Source: Marinilabiliaceae bacterium UBA5213 (lineage in GTDB: Bacteria; Bacteroidota; Bacteroidia; Bacteroidales; Marinilabiliaceae). From it: a stretch of DNA of 62,191 bases. Made by a program: the position numbers and the translations under genes. Numbering within the stretch: position 1 is the first letter of the stretch; the number at the start of each line of letters is the position of its first letter. Shown here piece by piece: positions 1-8,925 of this stretch. Under the pieces are notes generated by a model. The model saw nothing but the letters and a program-made list of their open reading frames with translations, was not told where the DNA came from and made no database searches. The stretch spans positions 1 through 62,191 of the forward strand of contig DHVH01000240.1 of NCBI GenBank assembly GCA_002412555.1. The letters run 5' to 3'.

Positions 1-298
1 ACTGATGCACATCTCCAACCACCACACTTTCATTTCTATTGATGCCGGCCCAGCAAACACCGGTATCTTTCTTTAGTTTTAAACAAGCTATTGGCCCCTG
101 ATAGGGACCAACAATCAATTCTCCCTCTTCCAAAAAATAAAACCCAGTCCAAAAATAACCGGTCATTTTATGATGCAATAAGGCAGCAATGGTAGCCATT
201 CTGGAAATAGGATTTTCCGTACTAACTACCAATCCCTTAATTTGTTGATACAACCGGTCGTATTTCCCAGCCTTGCTTTTACTCATAGTTAAACTCAT
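1..298 (-). CDS. msrC: Free methionine-(R)-sulfoxide reductase, GAF domain (5' part only)
   Basis: The gene runs off the left edge, so only about 99 N-terminal residues are present. The translation contains TGYFWTGFYFL, VGPYQGPIAC and TGVCWAGINR followed by VVVGDVH. This is the GAF-domain pattern of the YebR/fRMsr family, which reduces free methionine-R-sulfoxide in the cytoplasm using conserved cysteines. Two of those cysteines (in PIAC and GVC) are visible; the third, resolving one should lie beyond the edge. The start could be the ATG at 298 or the one at 286 (MSKSKAGKY); the second resembles the family start better. The next gene, the sigma factor, is on the same strand 200 bases upstream, so co-transcription is possible but not shown. 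Confidence 0.85.
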   Translation of the reverse strand, partial: MSLTMSKSKAGKYDRLYQQIKGLVVSTENPISRMATIAALLHHKMTGYFWTGFYFLEEGELIVGPYQGPIACLKLKKDTGVCWAGINRNESVVVGDVHQ

Positions 299-504
299 AA
301 ATCAGTCAGATTGAATGAATGCCCAGATACAATATACAATTTTAATCCTACAACAAAAATAATCTAACTGGACGAACACAAAAACAGCCGACCCGGTATT
401 TTATTACCAAGCCGGCTGCACACTCATCTACTAAACCTAAACCCAAAACTATGCTTTTTTAATCAATCAAGCACTCGTTTACTTAATTAAAAGGAAATTT
501 TTTA

Positions 505-1023
505 TCAGTTGGCATAGCTTCCTTCGCTATCACGTAACATTTCTTGCAATTTCTTACGTGTAAAGAATATCCGACTTTTTACTGTACCGATGGGCAATTC
601 CAGCTGCTCGGCAATTTCTTTATACTTGTATCCGTCGGTATGCATCTTAAACGGGATGCGGAAATCATCATCCAAACGCTCGATATACCTGTTCATTTCG
701 GTAACGCTGTGTACCATCTCAGGTGTTTCAGAGGCGAAATTTCTTTTATAGGCTACCCGAAGGGCATCCTCATTGCCATCAAAGGTATTTCTGGTCTTCT
801 GATTCCGACGGTAATTGTTGATAAAAGTGTTTTTCATAATTGTAAACACCCATGCTTTAAAATTGGTATTGGCAGCAAACTGATTCCTATAAGTTAAAGC
901 CTTCAAAATGGTTTCCTGCAATAAGTCTCTGGCATCTTCATCATTGGCTGTCAAGCTTAGGGCAAAATAGAGTAGCTTGTCCTGAAGTCCAAGCAACCGG
1001 TCATTAAATTGCATTGTTGTCAT
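505..1023 (-). CDS. ECF-type RNA polymerase sigma factor
   Basis: A 172-residue sigma-70 family protein of extracytoplasmic-function type. Region 2 is seen in DARDLLQETILKAL and FKAWVFTIMKNTFINNYRR. Region 4 is a helix-turn-helix (YKYKEIAEQLELPIGTVKSRIFFTRKKL) near the C-terminus. I chose the ATG at 1023 (MTTMQFNDRLL), not the in-frame ATG at 1110. A good Bacteroidota promoter sits between them and the extra 29 residues do not look like a sigma-factor start; the ATG at 1014 is also possible. No anti-sigma factor or SusC/SusD pair is adjacent, so this is not the usual FecI-type arrangement. Its length and region 4 match the general stand-alone ECF sigma factors of the phylum. The regulon cannot be read from the window. 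Confidence 0.92.
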   Translation of the reverse strand: MTTMQFNDRLLGLQDKLLYFALSLTANDEDARDLLQETILKALTYRNQFAANTNFKAWVFTIMKNTFINNYRRNQKTRNTFDGNEDALRVAYKRNFASETPEMVHSVTEMNRYIERLDDDFRIPFKMHTDGYKYKEIAEQLELPIGTVKSRIFFTRKKLQEMLRDSEGSYAN

Positions 1024-1053
1024 GGCTGAAATTTTTTGTTTGATTTTGTATAA

Positions 1054-1084
1054 CAAATATACGGCAATCATAAACACATGCAAA
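1054..1084 (-). promoter_or_regulatory. Bacteroidota-type promoter of the ECF sigma gene
   Basis: Read on the minus strand, TTTG (1081-1084) is followed after exactly 19 bases by TATATTTG (1054-1061). This matches the phylum consensus TTTG-N19-TAnnTTTG. The -7 element ends 31 bases before the ATG at 1023. Its place inside the longer possible reading frame argues for the shorter protein. Confidence 0.7.
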
Positions 1085-1423
1085 AGATTTGCCCTATTAA
1101 TTTTTTCCAATTTAGAGCCATTCTAAATAAAATTTTACATTTTATTCTTATTATCAACAACTTACAAACGACACCATTGTTCATTCTAAATAACGTTGTT
1201 AACAAAAGGTTAAACAAACCAGAATCTAAAAATTAATCCTTCAAGGGGACTATCCGTACTCATAATCAGTCGGGTAAGTGACCACATCTACAATACCCTA
1301 CCAAACCAATCGTGATAAAAATCACCTTGTGGCGTACTTTGTTCCCATAATATTCTGAAATTTCATGCAAATAGGATAATTTTATCCCATCCAAGAAATA
1401 ACAAATAACCGCAAAACAAACGT
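1085..1423. other. AT-rich divergent intergenic region
   Basis: It separates the divergent sigma-factor and PLP-enzyme genes. I see no open frame and no recognised riboswitch. A short palindrome (GGATAATTTTATCC, 1373-1386) lies about 40 bases before the PLP-enzyme start and could be an operator, but nothing else supports that. Confidence 0.4.
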
Positions 1424-2662
1424 ATGCAACATATCTCTTCGCGTCTCATTCACGGATTGCCCGATTCACAGGCCTCTGATTTTAACCGTAGCCTGAAAAC
1501 CCCCATTTACGAATCGGCCTCCTTCGACTTCGAAACTGCTGAAGATGCTGAAAAAGCCTTCACCGGAGAAACAGATGCCTTTGCTTACTCACGGATTTCC
1601 AACCCCACTGTTACAGAACTTCAAAACAGGTTGAAATTGTTCAGTAATGCTGAACAATGTTTATGTGTATCTTCGGGCATGGCGGCCATATCCAATGTTT
1701 TTCTCACCTTATGCAGCACTGGCGATAACATCATTACCTCTCAATATCTGTTTGGCAATACCCTCTCTTTTTTCGCCAAAACCATCCGCTCGTTCGGTAT
1801 TGAAGCCCGTTTTTCCAATCTGGAAGCTCCACAATCCATCCTTGACAACATAGATGAGCATACACGTGCCATATTTCTGGAGCTACCCACCAACCCGCAA
1901 CTCATTTTCTTTGATGTGCCGGCCATTGCTAAAATAGCCCGGGAAAAAAGAATACCGCTTATTGTGGATAACACAGTATTGACACCATACCTATTTCCCT
2001 GCCAGCAATATGGGGTGGACATAGAAATCTTTTCAAATACCAAATTTGTATCAGGAGGAGCCACTTCCATTGGTGGCACTGTATTGGTGTATGGGTCGGA
2101 CAAGTGGGCCCACAATCCTAAATTGGCAGTTGATTACGAAAAGTTTGGGCAGGATGCTTTTTTCAAACGACTGTATAAAGAGGTCTACCGAAACATAGGC
2201 GCTTGCTTGTCGCCCAATAACGCTTACCTGCAGCTATTGGGCTTGGAGACCATTACCCTGCGCATCGACAGGATTATGGACAACACTTTGGAAATGGCCC
2301 GTTTTCTGCAAAATCAGCCCAAGGTTCTAAAGGTTAGATACGGCGCACTGGAAAACGACCCAGGTTATGCCATGGCCATGGAATTGACCAAAGGCAAGGC
2401 AGGATGCCTCATCAGTCTCGAACTGGAAAATAAAGCCGCCTGCTACCTCTTCATGAATGCACTCCAAATGATTAGGCGGGGCACTAATTTCTGCGACAAT
2501 AAATCCATGATCATTCATCCGGCCTCGACTATATACTGGGATTTTAGTCCGGAAGACAAGCAAAGAATGCAGATCAGCGAGGGACTGTTGCGGCTGTCAG
2601 TTGGTTTGGAGGCCATTGAGGATATCAAATCAGATATTCAACAAGCCTTATCCCTTCTTTAA
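1424..2662 (+). CDS. Cys/Met-metabolism PLP enzyme (O-succinylhomoserine sulfhydrylase / gamma-lyase type)
   Basis: A 412-residue fold-type I PLP enzyme of the trans-sulfuration family, cytoplasmic. Visible signatures are the N-terminal TPIYESASFDFETAEDAEKAF, AYSRISNPTVTELQNRL, CVSSGMAAIS (cofactor phosphate region), VDNTVLTPYL and SNTKFVSGGATSIGG. The Schiff-base lysine is about residue 207. Family members make homocysteine from O-succinyl- or O-acetyl-homoserine with sulfide, or split cystathionine or methionine. The sequence alone does not separate these, and the SNTKF...GATSIGG lysine segment resembles MetZ/MetY and methionine gamma-lyase. It stands alone with no methionine genes next to it. 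The ATG at 1424 gives a full-length protein. Confidence 0.85.
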   Translation: MQHISSRLIHGLPDSQASDFNRSLKTPIYESASFDFETAEDAEKAFTGETDAFAYSRISNPTVTELQNRLKLFSNAEQCLCVSSGMAAISNVFLTLCSTGDNIITSQYLFGNTLSFFAKTIRSFGIEARFSNLEAPQSILDNIDEHTRAIFLELPTNPQLIFFDVPAIAKIAREKRIPLIVDNTVLTPYLFPCQQYGVDIEIFSNTKFVSGGATSIGGTVLVYGSDKWAHNPKLAVDYEKFGQDAFFKRLYKEVYRNIGACLSPNNAYLQLLGLETITLRIDRIMDNTLEMARFLQNQPKVLKVRYGALENDPGYAMAMELTKGKAGCLISLELENKAACYLFMNALQMIRRGTNFCDNKSMIIHPASTIYWDFSPEDKQRMQISEGLLRLSVGLEAIEDIKSDIQQALSLL

Positions 2663-2690
2663 ATCAGACAATCCATCACATTAGCAGGTG

Positions 2691-3296
2691 TTACGCAAAA
2701 GACAATATAAACGGCACTAGAACTGGAACCAATAACGAAAGTACTATACCAGAAAAGATGGCTACCACAGCCATTTCTTTACCCGAAAACTTCACCACCA
2801 CAGGCAAGGTCGTATCCATGGCAGTTGCGCCACCTGACACAATAATGGCCAGTTTTCCAAAAAAGCGCACTAAAAAAGGCGCCATTACCAAAGTTATCAC
2901 CTCCCGAATAATATTGGCCAGCAATGCCACCACGCCCAATTCCTGACCTTTGAGTCCGGCAATCAGCACGGCCGATAAAGAATAGTAACCAAAGCCGGCA
3001 CCAACAGCCATGGCCTCCTGAACGCTAATCTGATAAATAAAATAAGACAAGAGTCCGGCACCTCCTAAACTGCCCAAAACAACTACCAAGGGAACCAGAA
3101 TAATACGCACGTTCATTTGGCGGACAATGCCAACAATGGCTCTGTCACTTCCAACGCCCACCCCTACAATCAGCATTAAAAGATAAAGGGCGTAAGACGA
3201 AAGGTTTTTATTGAGCAGCCATTCGGGCAAGATATTGGTCATCGAAAACAAAATGCCGGCAGCAAAAAAGGAAAGAATAATCAGACTACTTTTCAT
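2691..3296 (-). CDS. lysO: Lysine exporter LysO, C-terminal half (large subunit)
   Basis: A 201-residue, very hydrophobic inner-membrane protein with about six predicted membrane segments. It matches the C-terminal half of LysO (formerly DUF340/YbjE), which exports L-lysine. Typical stretches are LLMLIVGVGVGSD, AVGAGFGYYSLSAVLI, LLANIIREVITL and IVSGGATAMDTTLPV. I start it at ATG 3296 (MKSSLIILSFF); the upstream in-frame ATG at 3368 would add 24 polar residues from inside the neighbouring gene. It overlaps the end of the small N-terminal half by 11 bases, so the two are translationally coupled. In proteobacteria the two halves are one protein of about 300 residues. Confidence 0.85.
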   Translation of the reverse strand: MKSSLIILSFFAAGILFSMTNILPEWLLNKNLSSYALYLLMLIVGVGVGSDRAIVGIVRQMNVRIILVPLVVVLGSLGGAGLLSYFIYQISVQEAMAVGAGFGYYSLSAVLIAGLKGQELGVVALLANIIREVITLVMAPFLVRFFGKLAIIVSGGATAMDTTLPVVVKFSGKEMAVVAIFSGIVLSLLVPVLVPFILSFA

Positions 3297-3591
3297 AAGC
3301 ACCTCCACTTTTATCCATGGATTTTCCATACCACAACATAAGCAACTTGCCCAAAAAAAGACTGCCACCTAATGCTCCCATAGATAATAGGAAAGCCTGC
3401 CAACCTAAGGTGTGGAAGTTTTCTATAATCTGTGGATTATGGCCAACAGAAATACCCAATAAAAACAGCAGCAAATAAACGGCCCACATCATCAACTTTT
3501 CACTAACTAGTTTGACTTTCTGAAAGGTATGAAACCAGCGACCAAAAAAAATGCCCACGATAAAAAACCCAATCACAAACAAAATTTCCAT
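3286..3591 (-). CDS. LysO family transporter, N-terminal half (small subunit)
   Basis: A 101-residue membrane protein with about three hydrophobic segments, first in the two-gene lysO unit. It corresponds to the N-terminal third of single-chain LysO: the FGRWFHTFQ and LLFLLGISVGHNPQIIENFHTLGWQAF segments mirror GVGVGSD in the larger half, an internal repeat typical of this family. Its stop codon lies inside the start of the larger gene. Both halves keep intact starts and have no internal stops, so this is a natural split, as seen in other Bacteroidota, rather than a recent frameshift. Confidence 0.8.
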   Translation of the reverse strand: MEILFVIGFFIVGIFFGRWFHTFQKVKLVSEKLMMWAVYLLLFLLGISVGHNPQIIENFHTLGWQAFLLSMGALGGSLFLGKLLMLWYGKSMDKSGGAYEK

Positions 3592-3914
3592 TTCTTAATC
3601 TTTTAATCTTCAACAACTTAATGTTGAGCATTCAGAAAAACACTTCTCTACACAACCAGACGAAATAAAACTGGCACAGTTTTAGATTACAACCAATTCA
3701 TCAATTATTCATTTGCCACTTATTATATTGCACACTTTTATACATTGCACACCTTAATAGATAGGCTTCCAGATTGAATGGTAGGGTCAGATTATTTTTT
3801 TTTAAATTTTATTGTAGAGGAATAACGCAACTATTATCAAATCCTTACGTCTTAAGGCTAAGCACCTTTATTTTGCTGCTAAGCCAAAAGGCCAAATAAC
3901 CAAAAAATATTCAA
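3592..3914. other. Intergenic region between divergent lysO and small orphan
   Basis: An AT-rich spacer of 323 bases with several direct AT-rich stretches. I find no RNA gene, open frame or clear terminator in it. It must hold the promoters of both flanking genes, but I cannot place a convincing TAnnTTTG element. Confidence 0.35.
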
Positions 3915-4247
3915 ATGAGACTGTTAAGACTTTCGATATATGTACTCATCGTTTTAGCCATTGCCAAGTTCACTGGTGGTAACCTGCCCCAGAATCACAA
4001 TGAAACTTCCTACACAAACACCTTTTCATTTTGGGCCACTCCTCAATTGGAGCAAAAAAGCTTTAGGGAGGTAATGAAGAATGATTCAGTTACTTACCTT
4101 AATTTCTACAGCACTTTACCGCTTAACCACAAACCCATGTACATAAAATCCAATCAAGAGACCTCAAGCATGTTCACACGAATATACCAGCCCAACCCAC
4201 TGCCATACAGGAAATATGACACCAATTTCTCCTTTATCGTATTTTAG
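3915..4247 (+). CDS. Small predicted exported protein, unknown function
   Basis: A 110-residue frame that begins MRLLRLSIYVLIVLAIAKF, a positively charged start followed by a hydrophobic helix, so it is probably a signal peptide or membrane anchor. The rest is polar, rich in Asn, Thr, Tyr and Phe, and has no cysteine or known motif. The ATG is preceded by an A-rich stretch usual for this phylum. It is isolated, with divergent lysO on the left and convergent tex on the right. I do not recognise a family, and it could be a non-conserved frame. Confidence 0.5.
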   Translation: MRLLRLSIYVLIVLAIAKFTGGNLPQNHNETSYTNTFSFWATPQLEQKSFREVMKNDSVTYLNFYSTLPLNHKPMYIKSNQETSSMFTRIYQPNPLPYRKYDTNFSFIVF

Positions 4248-4300
4248 ATTTTAAAAGGAATATAGTACTAGTACCCCAAACCAGTTAGGACACTGACCAT

Positions 4301-6415
4301 TTATTCCTTCATGGTCAATTGAATTCTCTTTCGCGCAGCATCCACCTCCACAACCGTCACTTCTACTTGCTCATGCAAGGTCACCACATCATTGGGATCT
4401 GACACAAACCTATTGGCCAACTGACTAATGTGAACCAGTCCGTCTTGCTTAACCCCCACATCCACAAAGGCGCCAAAATTGGTAATATTGGTAACAATAC
4501 CTGGTAGTTTCATGCCGGGACGCAAATCCTCAATGCTACGAACATCAGGCGAAAACTCGAATACTTTAATCACGCTGCGCGGATCGCGACCGGGCTTTTC
4601 CAGCTCAGACAGAATGTCGGTCAAAGTGGGCATTCCAATCTTATCGGTCACATAGCGTTTCAGGTCGATTTGCTGGCGCAAATCTTTTTCCTTAATCAAA
4701 TCAGCAACACTACAATTCAGATCCGATGCCATTTTTTCTACTATTTCATAAGCCTCCGGATGTACCGCTGAATTATCCAGTGGATGCTTACCACCACTGA
4801 TGCGCAAAAATCCGGCACTCTGCTCAAAGGCTCTGGCACCTAGTCGCGGGACTTTCTTAAGTTCCTTGCGCGAATTAAAGGCACCTATTTCAGAACGGTA
4901 CTCCACAATATTCTTGGCCAATTGCGGACCCAGTCCGGATACATACGTCAGCAAATGGTGACTGGCCGTATTCAATTCCACTCCTACCATGTTAACGCAC
5001 GACTCCACCACCTGGTCGAGCGACGAACGTAAACGGGTTTGATCTACATCGTGCTGGTACTGACCTACTCCTATAGATTTTGGATCAATTTTTACCAACT
5101 CGGCCAGGGGATCCATCAGGCGTCGACCAATGGAAACTGCACCCCGCACGGTGACATCGTACTCAGGAAACTCATCCCGGGCTGTTTTGCTGGCACTGTA
5201 AACAGAAGCACCATCTTCACTAACCACAAACACCAGAATATCTTTGTTAAACCGGATGTTGCGGATAAAGGATTCGGTCTCACGGGAAGCAGTGCCATTG
5301 CCTATGGCAATGGCATCTATCTTATAGGCCTCGACCAGCGTGTCAATTTTCTTGTAAGCTTGTTTGATTTCATTTTGAGGGGCATGGGGATAAATGGTCT
5401 CGTTATGCAGCAAAGAGCCCTGTGCATCTAAACACACCACTTTGCAACCCGACCGGTAACCCGGATCCAGCGCCAAAACGCGCTTCTGACCCAGTGGAGA
5501 AGAAAGCAATAACTGCCTTAGATTGGAGGCAAATACCTGAATAGCTCCCAACTCAGCCTTCTCACGCGACAAATTCGCAAATTCATTTTCAATAGAAGGT
5601 GCCAGCAGACGCTTATAAGCATCCTCTACGGCCTTTTCCACCTGTTCCGATGCCGCGGTTCTGCCTCTCACAAAAAGACGATTCAAGCGCTCAAGCGCGT
5701 GCTCGCTCTCCGGTGACACAGAAATTTTCAAAAACCCTTCTTTTTCAGCACGGCGCATCGCTAATACCCTGTGAGAGGGACAACGTTTTAAGGGTTCTGA
5801 AAAATCAAAATAATCGCGGTACTTGGCAGCCTCTTCATCTTTACCCTTAACCAGCTTGGAGACAATGACCGCCTCCCGGTCAAACAAGTTCCGAATGACT
5901 TCCCGTGCCTTCATATCCTCATTGACCCGCTCAGCAATGATATCACGGGCACCCTGCAAGGCAGCGTCTGCATCAGGCACTTCATCCGACAAAAAGGCGG
6001 TGGCACGTCCCTCCACATCCCTTTCTTGCTGAAGCATCAGAATATCCGCCAAAGGCTCCAGTCCAAATTCCTTTGCCTTCACAGCGCGCGTTTTGCGTTT
6101 GGTCTTATAAGGCAAATAAAGATCTTCCAACTCCGTGGCATTCCATGTCGCGGAAATTTGCTGCTTAAGTGCATCCGTTAATTGCCCCTGTTCTTCAATG
6201 GTTTTAAGGATGCTCTCCCGTCTTTTTTGTATCTCCTGAAGTTTTTCGTAGCGCTCTTTAATGGTGCCGACTTCCACCTCATCCAGACTGCCGGTGAGTT
6301 CCTTGCGGTAACGACTGATAAAGGGAATGGTAGCACCCTCATCGAGCAGGGCAATGGTATTGGCTACCTGTTTTGGAGATATATTGGTTTCTGAAGATAT
6401 TAACTGAACGTACAT
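4301..6415 (-). CDS. tex: Tex family RNA-binding transcription accessory protein
   Basis: A 704-residue cytoplasmic protein of normal length for Tex/YhgF. The N-terminal helical part (PFISRYRKELTGSLDEVEV and LYLPYKTKRKTRA) is highly typical. A YqgF-like RNase H fold follows (ALDPGYRSGCKVVCLD), then a helix-hairpin-helix region (NMVGVELNTASHHLLTYVSGLG, KVPRLGARAFEQSAGFLRI). The last 75 residues are an S1 RNA-binding domain (GIVTNITNFGAFVDVGVKQ, DGLVHISQLA). I place the start at ATG 6415 (MYVQLISSETNIS), where homologues begin, not at the ATG at 6448. Tex proteins bind nucleic acid and influence transcription and stress survival. It is followed closely by a cluster of RNA-acting genes on the same strand. 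Confidence 0.93.
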   Translation of the reverse strand: MYVQLISSETNISPKQVANTIALLDEGATIPFISRYRKELTGSLDEVEVGTIKERYEKLQEIQKRRESILKTIEEQGQLTDALKQQISATWNATELEDLYLPYKTKRKTRAVKAKEFGLEPLADILMLQQERDVEGRATAFLSDEVPDADAALQGARDIIAERVNEDMKAREVIRNLFDREAVIVSKLVKGKDEEAAKYRDYFDFSEPLKRCPSHRVLAMRRAEKEGFLKISVSPESEHALERLNRLFVRGRTAASEQVEKAVEDAYKRLLAPSIENEFANLSREKAELGAIQVFASNLRQLLLSSPLGQKRVLALDPGYRSGCKVVCLDAQGSLLHNETIYPHAPQNEIKQAYKKIDTLVEAYKIDAIAIGNGTASRETESFIRNIRFNKDILVFVVSEDGASVYSASKTARDEFPEYDVTVRGAVSIGRRLMDPLAELVKIDPKSIGVGQYQHDVDQTRLRSSLDQVVESCVNMVGVELNTASHHLLTYVSGLGPQLAKNIVEYRSEIGAFNSRKELKKVPRLGARAFEQSAGFLRISGGKHPLDNSAVHPEAYEIVEKMASDLNCSVADLIKEKDLRQQIDLKRYVTDKIGMPTLTDILSELEKPGRDPRSVIKVFEFSPDVRSIEDLRPGMKLPGIVTNITNFGAFVDVGVKQDGLVHISQLANRFVSDPNDVVTLHEQVEVTVVEVDAARKRIQLTMKE

Positions 6416-6458
6416 TGTTTTATGCTTAAATGATGAGACTCCAGCCAATCGCTAATCG

Positions 6459-7703
6459 CTAGGCCTTCTTTTTGTATTCTCGGTTGCCCTTTCCTTTAAA
6501 GCCGCCTTTGCTGCCACCACCCGGTTTCTTAAAAAAACGTTTGGCTTTTGGTGCATTGGGATCATATACAGGTCCGGGCTCAAAGCCGTCGGGCAACGGC
6601 GATTTAAAGATGGTCGTATCGATCAACTTTTCGATCATACCGAATTTATCCATCTCATTTTCATTGATGAATGTCAGCGCTACCCCGGTAGATTTAGCTC
6701 TGGCGGTACGACCAACACGGTGGACATAATCTTCCGCATCATTAGGCACATCATAGTTAATCACCAAATCAATGCCGTCCACATCAATGCCTCTGGCAAT
6801 AATGTCGGTGGCCACAAGTATCTGTGTTTTTCGGTTGCGGAACCCAAGCATGACCGATTCCCGTTCAGCCTGTTCCAAATCTGAGTGAATGGCCTCGGCC
6901 GGAAAACCTGCTTGACGAAGAGATCGATGAATTTCTTTTACTTTAATTTTTCTGGATGAGAAAATCACGATGCTGGTCAACTCTTTATTCTTTAACAAGG
7001 AAGTAATCAGCGGAATTTTTTGATTATCATACACCAGATAGGCGGCCTGCAAAATACCTTCAGCAGGTTTGGACATGGCAATATTGATCTCCTCGGGATG
7101 TTTCAGCAACTTCTTCGACAAGGTGCGGATTTTTGAGGGCATGGTAGCTGAAAACAAGAGCGTTTGACGGTCTGTTGGCAGTGTTTTTACAATCTGCATG
7201 ATGTCATCATGGAAGCCCATATCCAGCATGCGATCGGCCTCATCCAATATCAAATGCTTCAGCGTCGAAAACTTGAAGTAATCCATGGTGAGGTGCTGAA
7301 TTAAACGGCCCGGCGTTGCCACAATAACATTGGCCCCGCTAATCAGCGCCCGCTTTTGCTGCTCCCACAGACCTGCGTCATTGCCTCCGTAAACGGCAAT
7401 AGAGGTCACCGGCAAAAAGTAAGAAAAGCCTTGCAGTTGTTGATCTATTTGTATGGCCAGTTCTCTGGTAGGCACCAAAACCAGCGTAGTCGTATTTACA
7501 TCCTTGCGTTGCACCAATTCATTGAGGACAGGCAGCAGGTAGGCGGCCGTTTTACCGGTTCCGGTCTGGGCACAGGCAATCAAATCCTTGCCGGTCATTA
7601 TGATGGGTATGGTATCCTGCTGTACAGGTGTTGCTTCTTCAAATCGCATAGCATCTAATCCTTCCAGGATTTCTGCTTCGAATCCAAATTCCTTAAAGTT
7701 CAA
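6459..7703 (-). CDS. DEAD-box ATP-dependent RNA helicase (RhlE-like)
   Basis: A 414-residue superfamily 2 RNA helicase. All core motifs are visible: Q motif (ATPVQQDTIP), Walker A AQTGTGKTAAY, PTRELA, TPGRL, DEADRMLD, SATMP, the second RecA domain with IIARGIDVDGIDLVINYDVP, and HRVGRTARA. The C-terminus is a short Lys/Gly-rich tail (residues about 385-414), usual for RhlE-like proteins that act in ribosome assembly or RNA decay. The start codon is TTG at 7703; no ATG fits and the resulting MNFKEFGFEAEILEGL matches the family N-terminus. It lies 43 bases upstream of tex on the same strand, so the two are probably co-transcribed. Confidence 0.92.
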   Translation of the reverse strand: MNFKEFGFEAEILEGLDAMRFEEATPVQQDTIPIIMTGKDLIACAQTGTGKTAAYLLPVLNELVQRKDVNTTTLVLVPTRELAIQIDQQLQGFSYFLPVTSIAVYGGNDAGLWEQQKRALISGANVIVATPGRLIQHLTMDYFKFSTLKHLILDEADRMLDMGFHDDIMQIVKTLPTDRQTLLFSATMPSKIRTLSKKLLKHPEEINIAMSKPAEGILQAAYLVYDNQKIPLITSLLKNKELTSIVIFSSRKIKVKEIHRSLRQAGFPAEAIHSDLEQAERESVMLGFRNRKTQILVATDIIARGIDVDGIDLVINYDVPNDAEDYVHRVGRTARAKSTGVALTFINENEMDKFGMIEKLIDTTIFKSPLPDGFEPGPVYDPNAPKAKRFFKKPGGGSKGGFKGKGNREYKKKA

Positions 7704-7738
7704 AATATCTTCTTCTAAATAAATTTATAATCATCTGT

Positions 7739-8923
7739 CTATTCCACATAAAGCACCAGACCCTTCAGGTATTCACCTTCGGGATGATAGATACTAACGG
7801 GATGGTCAGCCGGTTGCTCCATCTGGTGCAAAATCCGTACATTTCGTCCACTGCGTGCTGCAGCCGAAAAAATCATGGTCCGGAAAGCCTCACGACTAAT
7901 CACCTGTGAGCACGAAAAGGTAAACAATATACCACCAGGCGCTATTTGCTCAATGGCCTTTGTGTTTAATCGTTTGTAACCTTGAAGCGCATTGTTCACC
8001 ACTTTCATATGTTTGGCAAAGGCGGGAGGATCCAGCACTATTAAATCATATTTTTGCTGAGCGGCTTCCATGAACTTAAAAGTGTCCATGGCAAAGGCTT
8101 CATGACGGCCATCATCGGGGAAATTAAGTGCTACGTTCTCATTGGTAAGTACGATGGCCCGCTCCGAACTGTCCACCGAATGCACCAAAGTGGCACCCCC
8201 GCGTAAGGCATAAAAGGAAAATCCGCCGGTATAACAAAATGTGTTCAGGACCTTACGTCCTGAACTATACTTTTCCAACAAAGCACGGTTATCGCGCTGG
8301 TCGACAAAAAATCCCGTTTTCTGACCCTTTTCCCAATCTACTTTGAATTGTAAACCATTCTCCTGGGCCACATGGGTAGTGCTGCGTCCAAGAATATAAC
8401 CATTTTCAGGTTCCACATCCGCTTTAAAAGGAAGCGTTCCCTCCGATTTCTCATAGATGGCTTCTAACTCTTGGCCCAGGACCTCCTGGAAGGCCTTAAC
8501 AAGGCTATCACGCATCAAATACATGGCCACGGTATGCATTTGCATCACCGCCGTAGTACCGTACATATCCACAATCAAACCGGGCATCCCATCGCCTTCA
8601 CCATGAATTAAACGGTAGGCATTGGTATTAGCTGAACCGGCCAATCCCATAGTCTTGCGCAACTGCCAGGCCACAGAAATTTTTTTAACCCAAAAAGCAT
8701 GGTCAACCACCTCATCTTCAAACGTCAATACCCGAACTGCAATAGATCCAATTTGGTAGTGACCAATGGCCAAAAAATTATCATGTGCATCATGGATCCG
8801 CACCAGATCACCTTCTGTAACCTCACCGCCCACATTCTTGATAGCACCGGAAAAAATCCAGGGGTGGAAGCGCTTTAAACTTTGTTCTTTACCTGGCTTA
8901 AGGTATATAATGGGAAATTGCAT
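7739..8923 (-). CDS. Class I SAM-dependent rRNA large-subunit methyltransferase (RlmI type)
   Basis: A 394-residue protein with an N-terminal PUA-like RNA-binding domain (RFHPWIFSGAI, DLVRIHDAHDNFLAIGHY) and a C-terminal Rossmann methyltransferase domain. SAM-binding and catalytic segments visible are LNTFCYTGGFSFYALRGGA, DSSERAI, LDPPAFAKH and LFTFSCSQ. The family (RlmI/YccW) makes 5-methylcytosine in 23S rRNA. The LDPPAF motif and the absence of the TCS-type second cysteine are in keeping with it. It starts 2 bases after the exonuclease gene's stop region, so the DUF5063-exonuclease-methyltransferase trio reads as one operon, an order common in Bacteroidota. Confidence 0.88.
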   Translation of the reverse strand: MQFPIIYLKPGKEQSLKRFHPWIFSGAIKNVGGEVTEGDLVRIHDAHDNFLAIGHYQIGSIAVRVLTFEDEVVDHAFWVKKISVAWQLRKTMGLAGSANTNAYRLIHGEGDGMPGLIVDMYGTTAVMQMHTVAMYLMRDSLVKAFQEVLGQELEAIYEKSEGTLPFKADVEPENGYILGRSTTHVAQENGLQFKVDWEKGQKTGFFVDQRDNRALLEKYSSGRKVLNTFCYTGGFSFYALRGGATLVHSVDSSERAIVLTNENVALNFPDDGRHEAFAMDTFKFMEAAQQKYDLIVLDPPAFAKHMKVVNNALQGYKRLNTKAIEQIAPGGILFTFSCSQVISREAFRTMIFSAAARSGRNVRILHQMEQPADHPVSIYHPEGEYLKGLVLYVE

Positions 8924-8925
8924 GC

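Noticed and set aside
1740..2115. Minus-strand frame of 124 codons inside the PLP-enzyme gene
   Set aside because: It is antisense to a gene with full family motifs and has no motif of its own.
2691..3591. lysO disrupted by a frameshift or sequencing error
   Set aside because: Both halves have good starts and an overlap typical of coupled genes, and the same split is known in other Bacteroidota.
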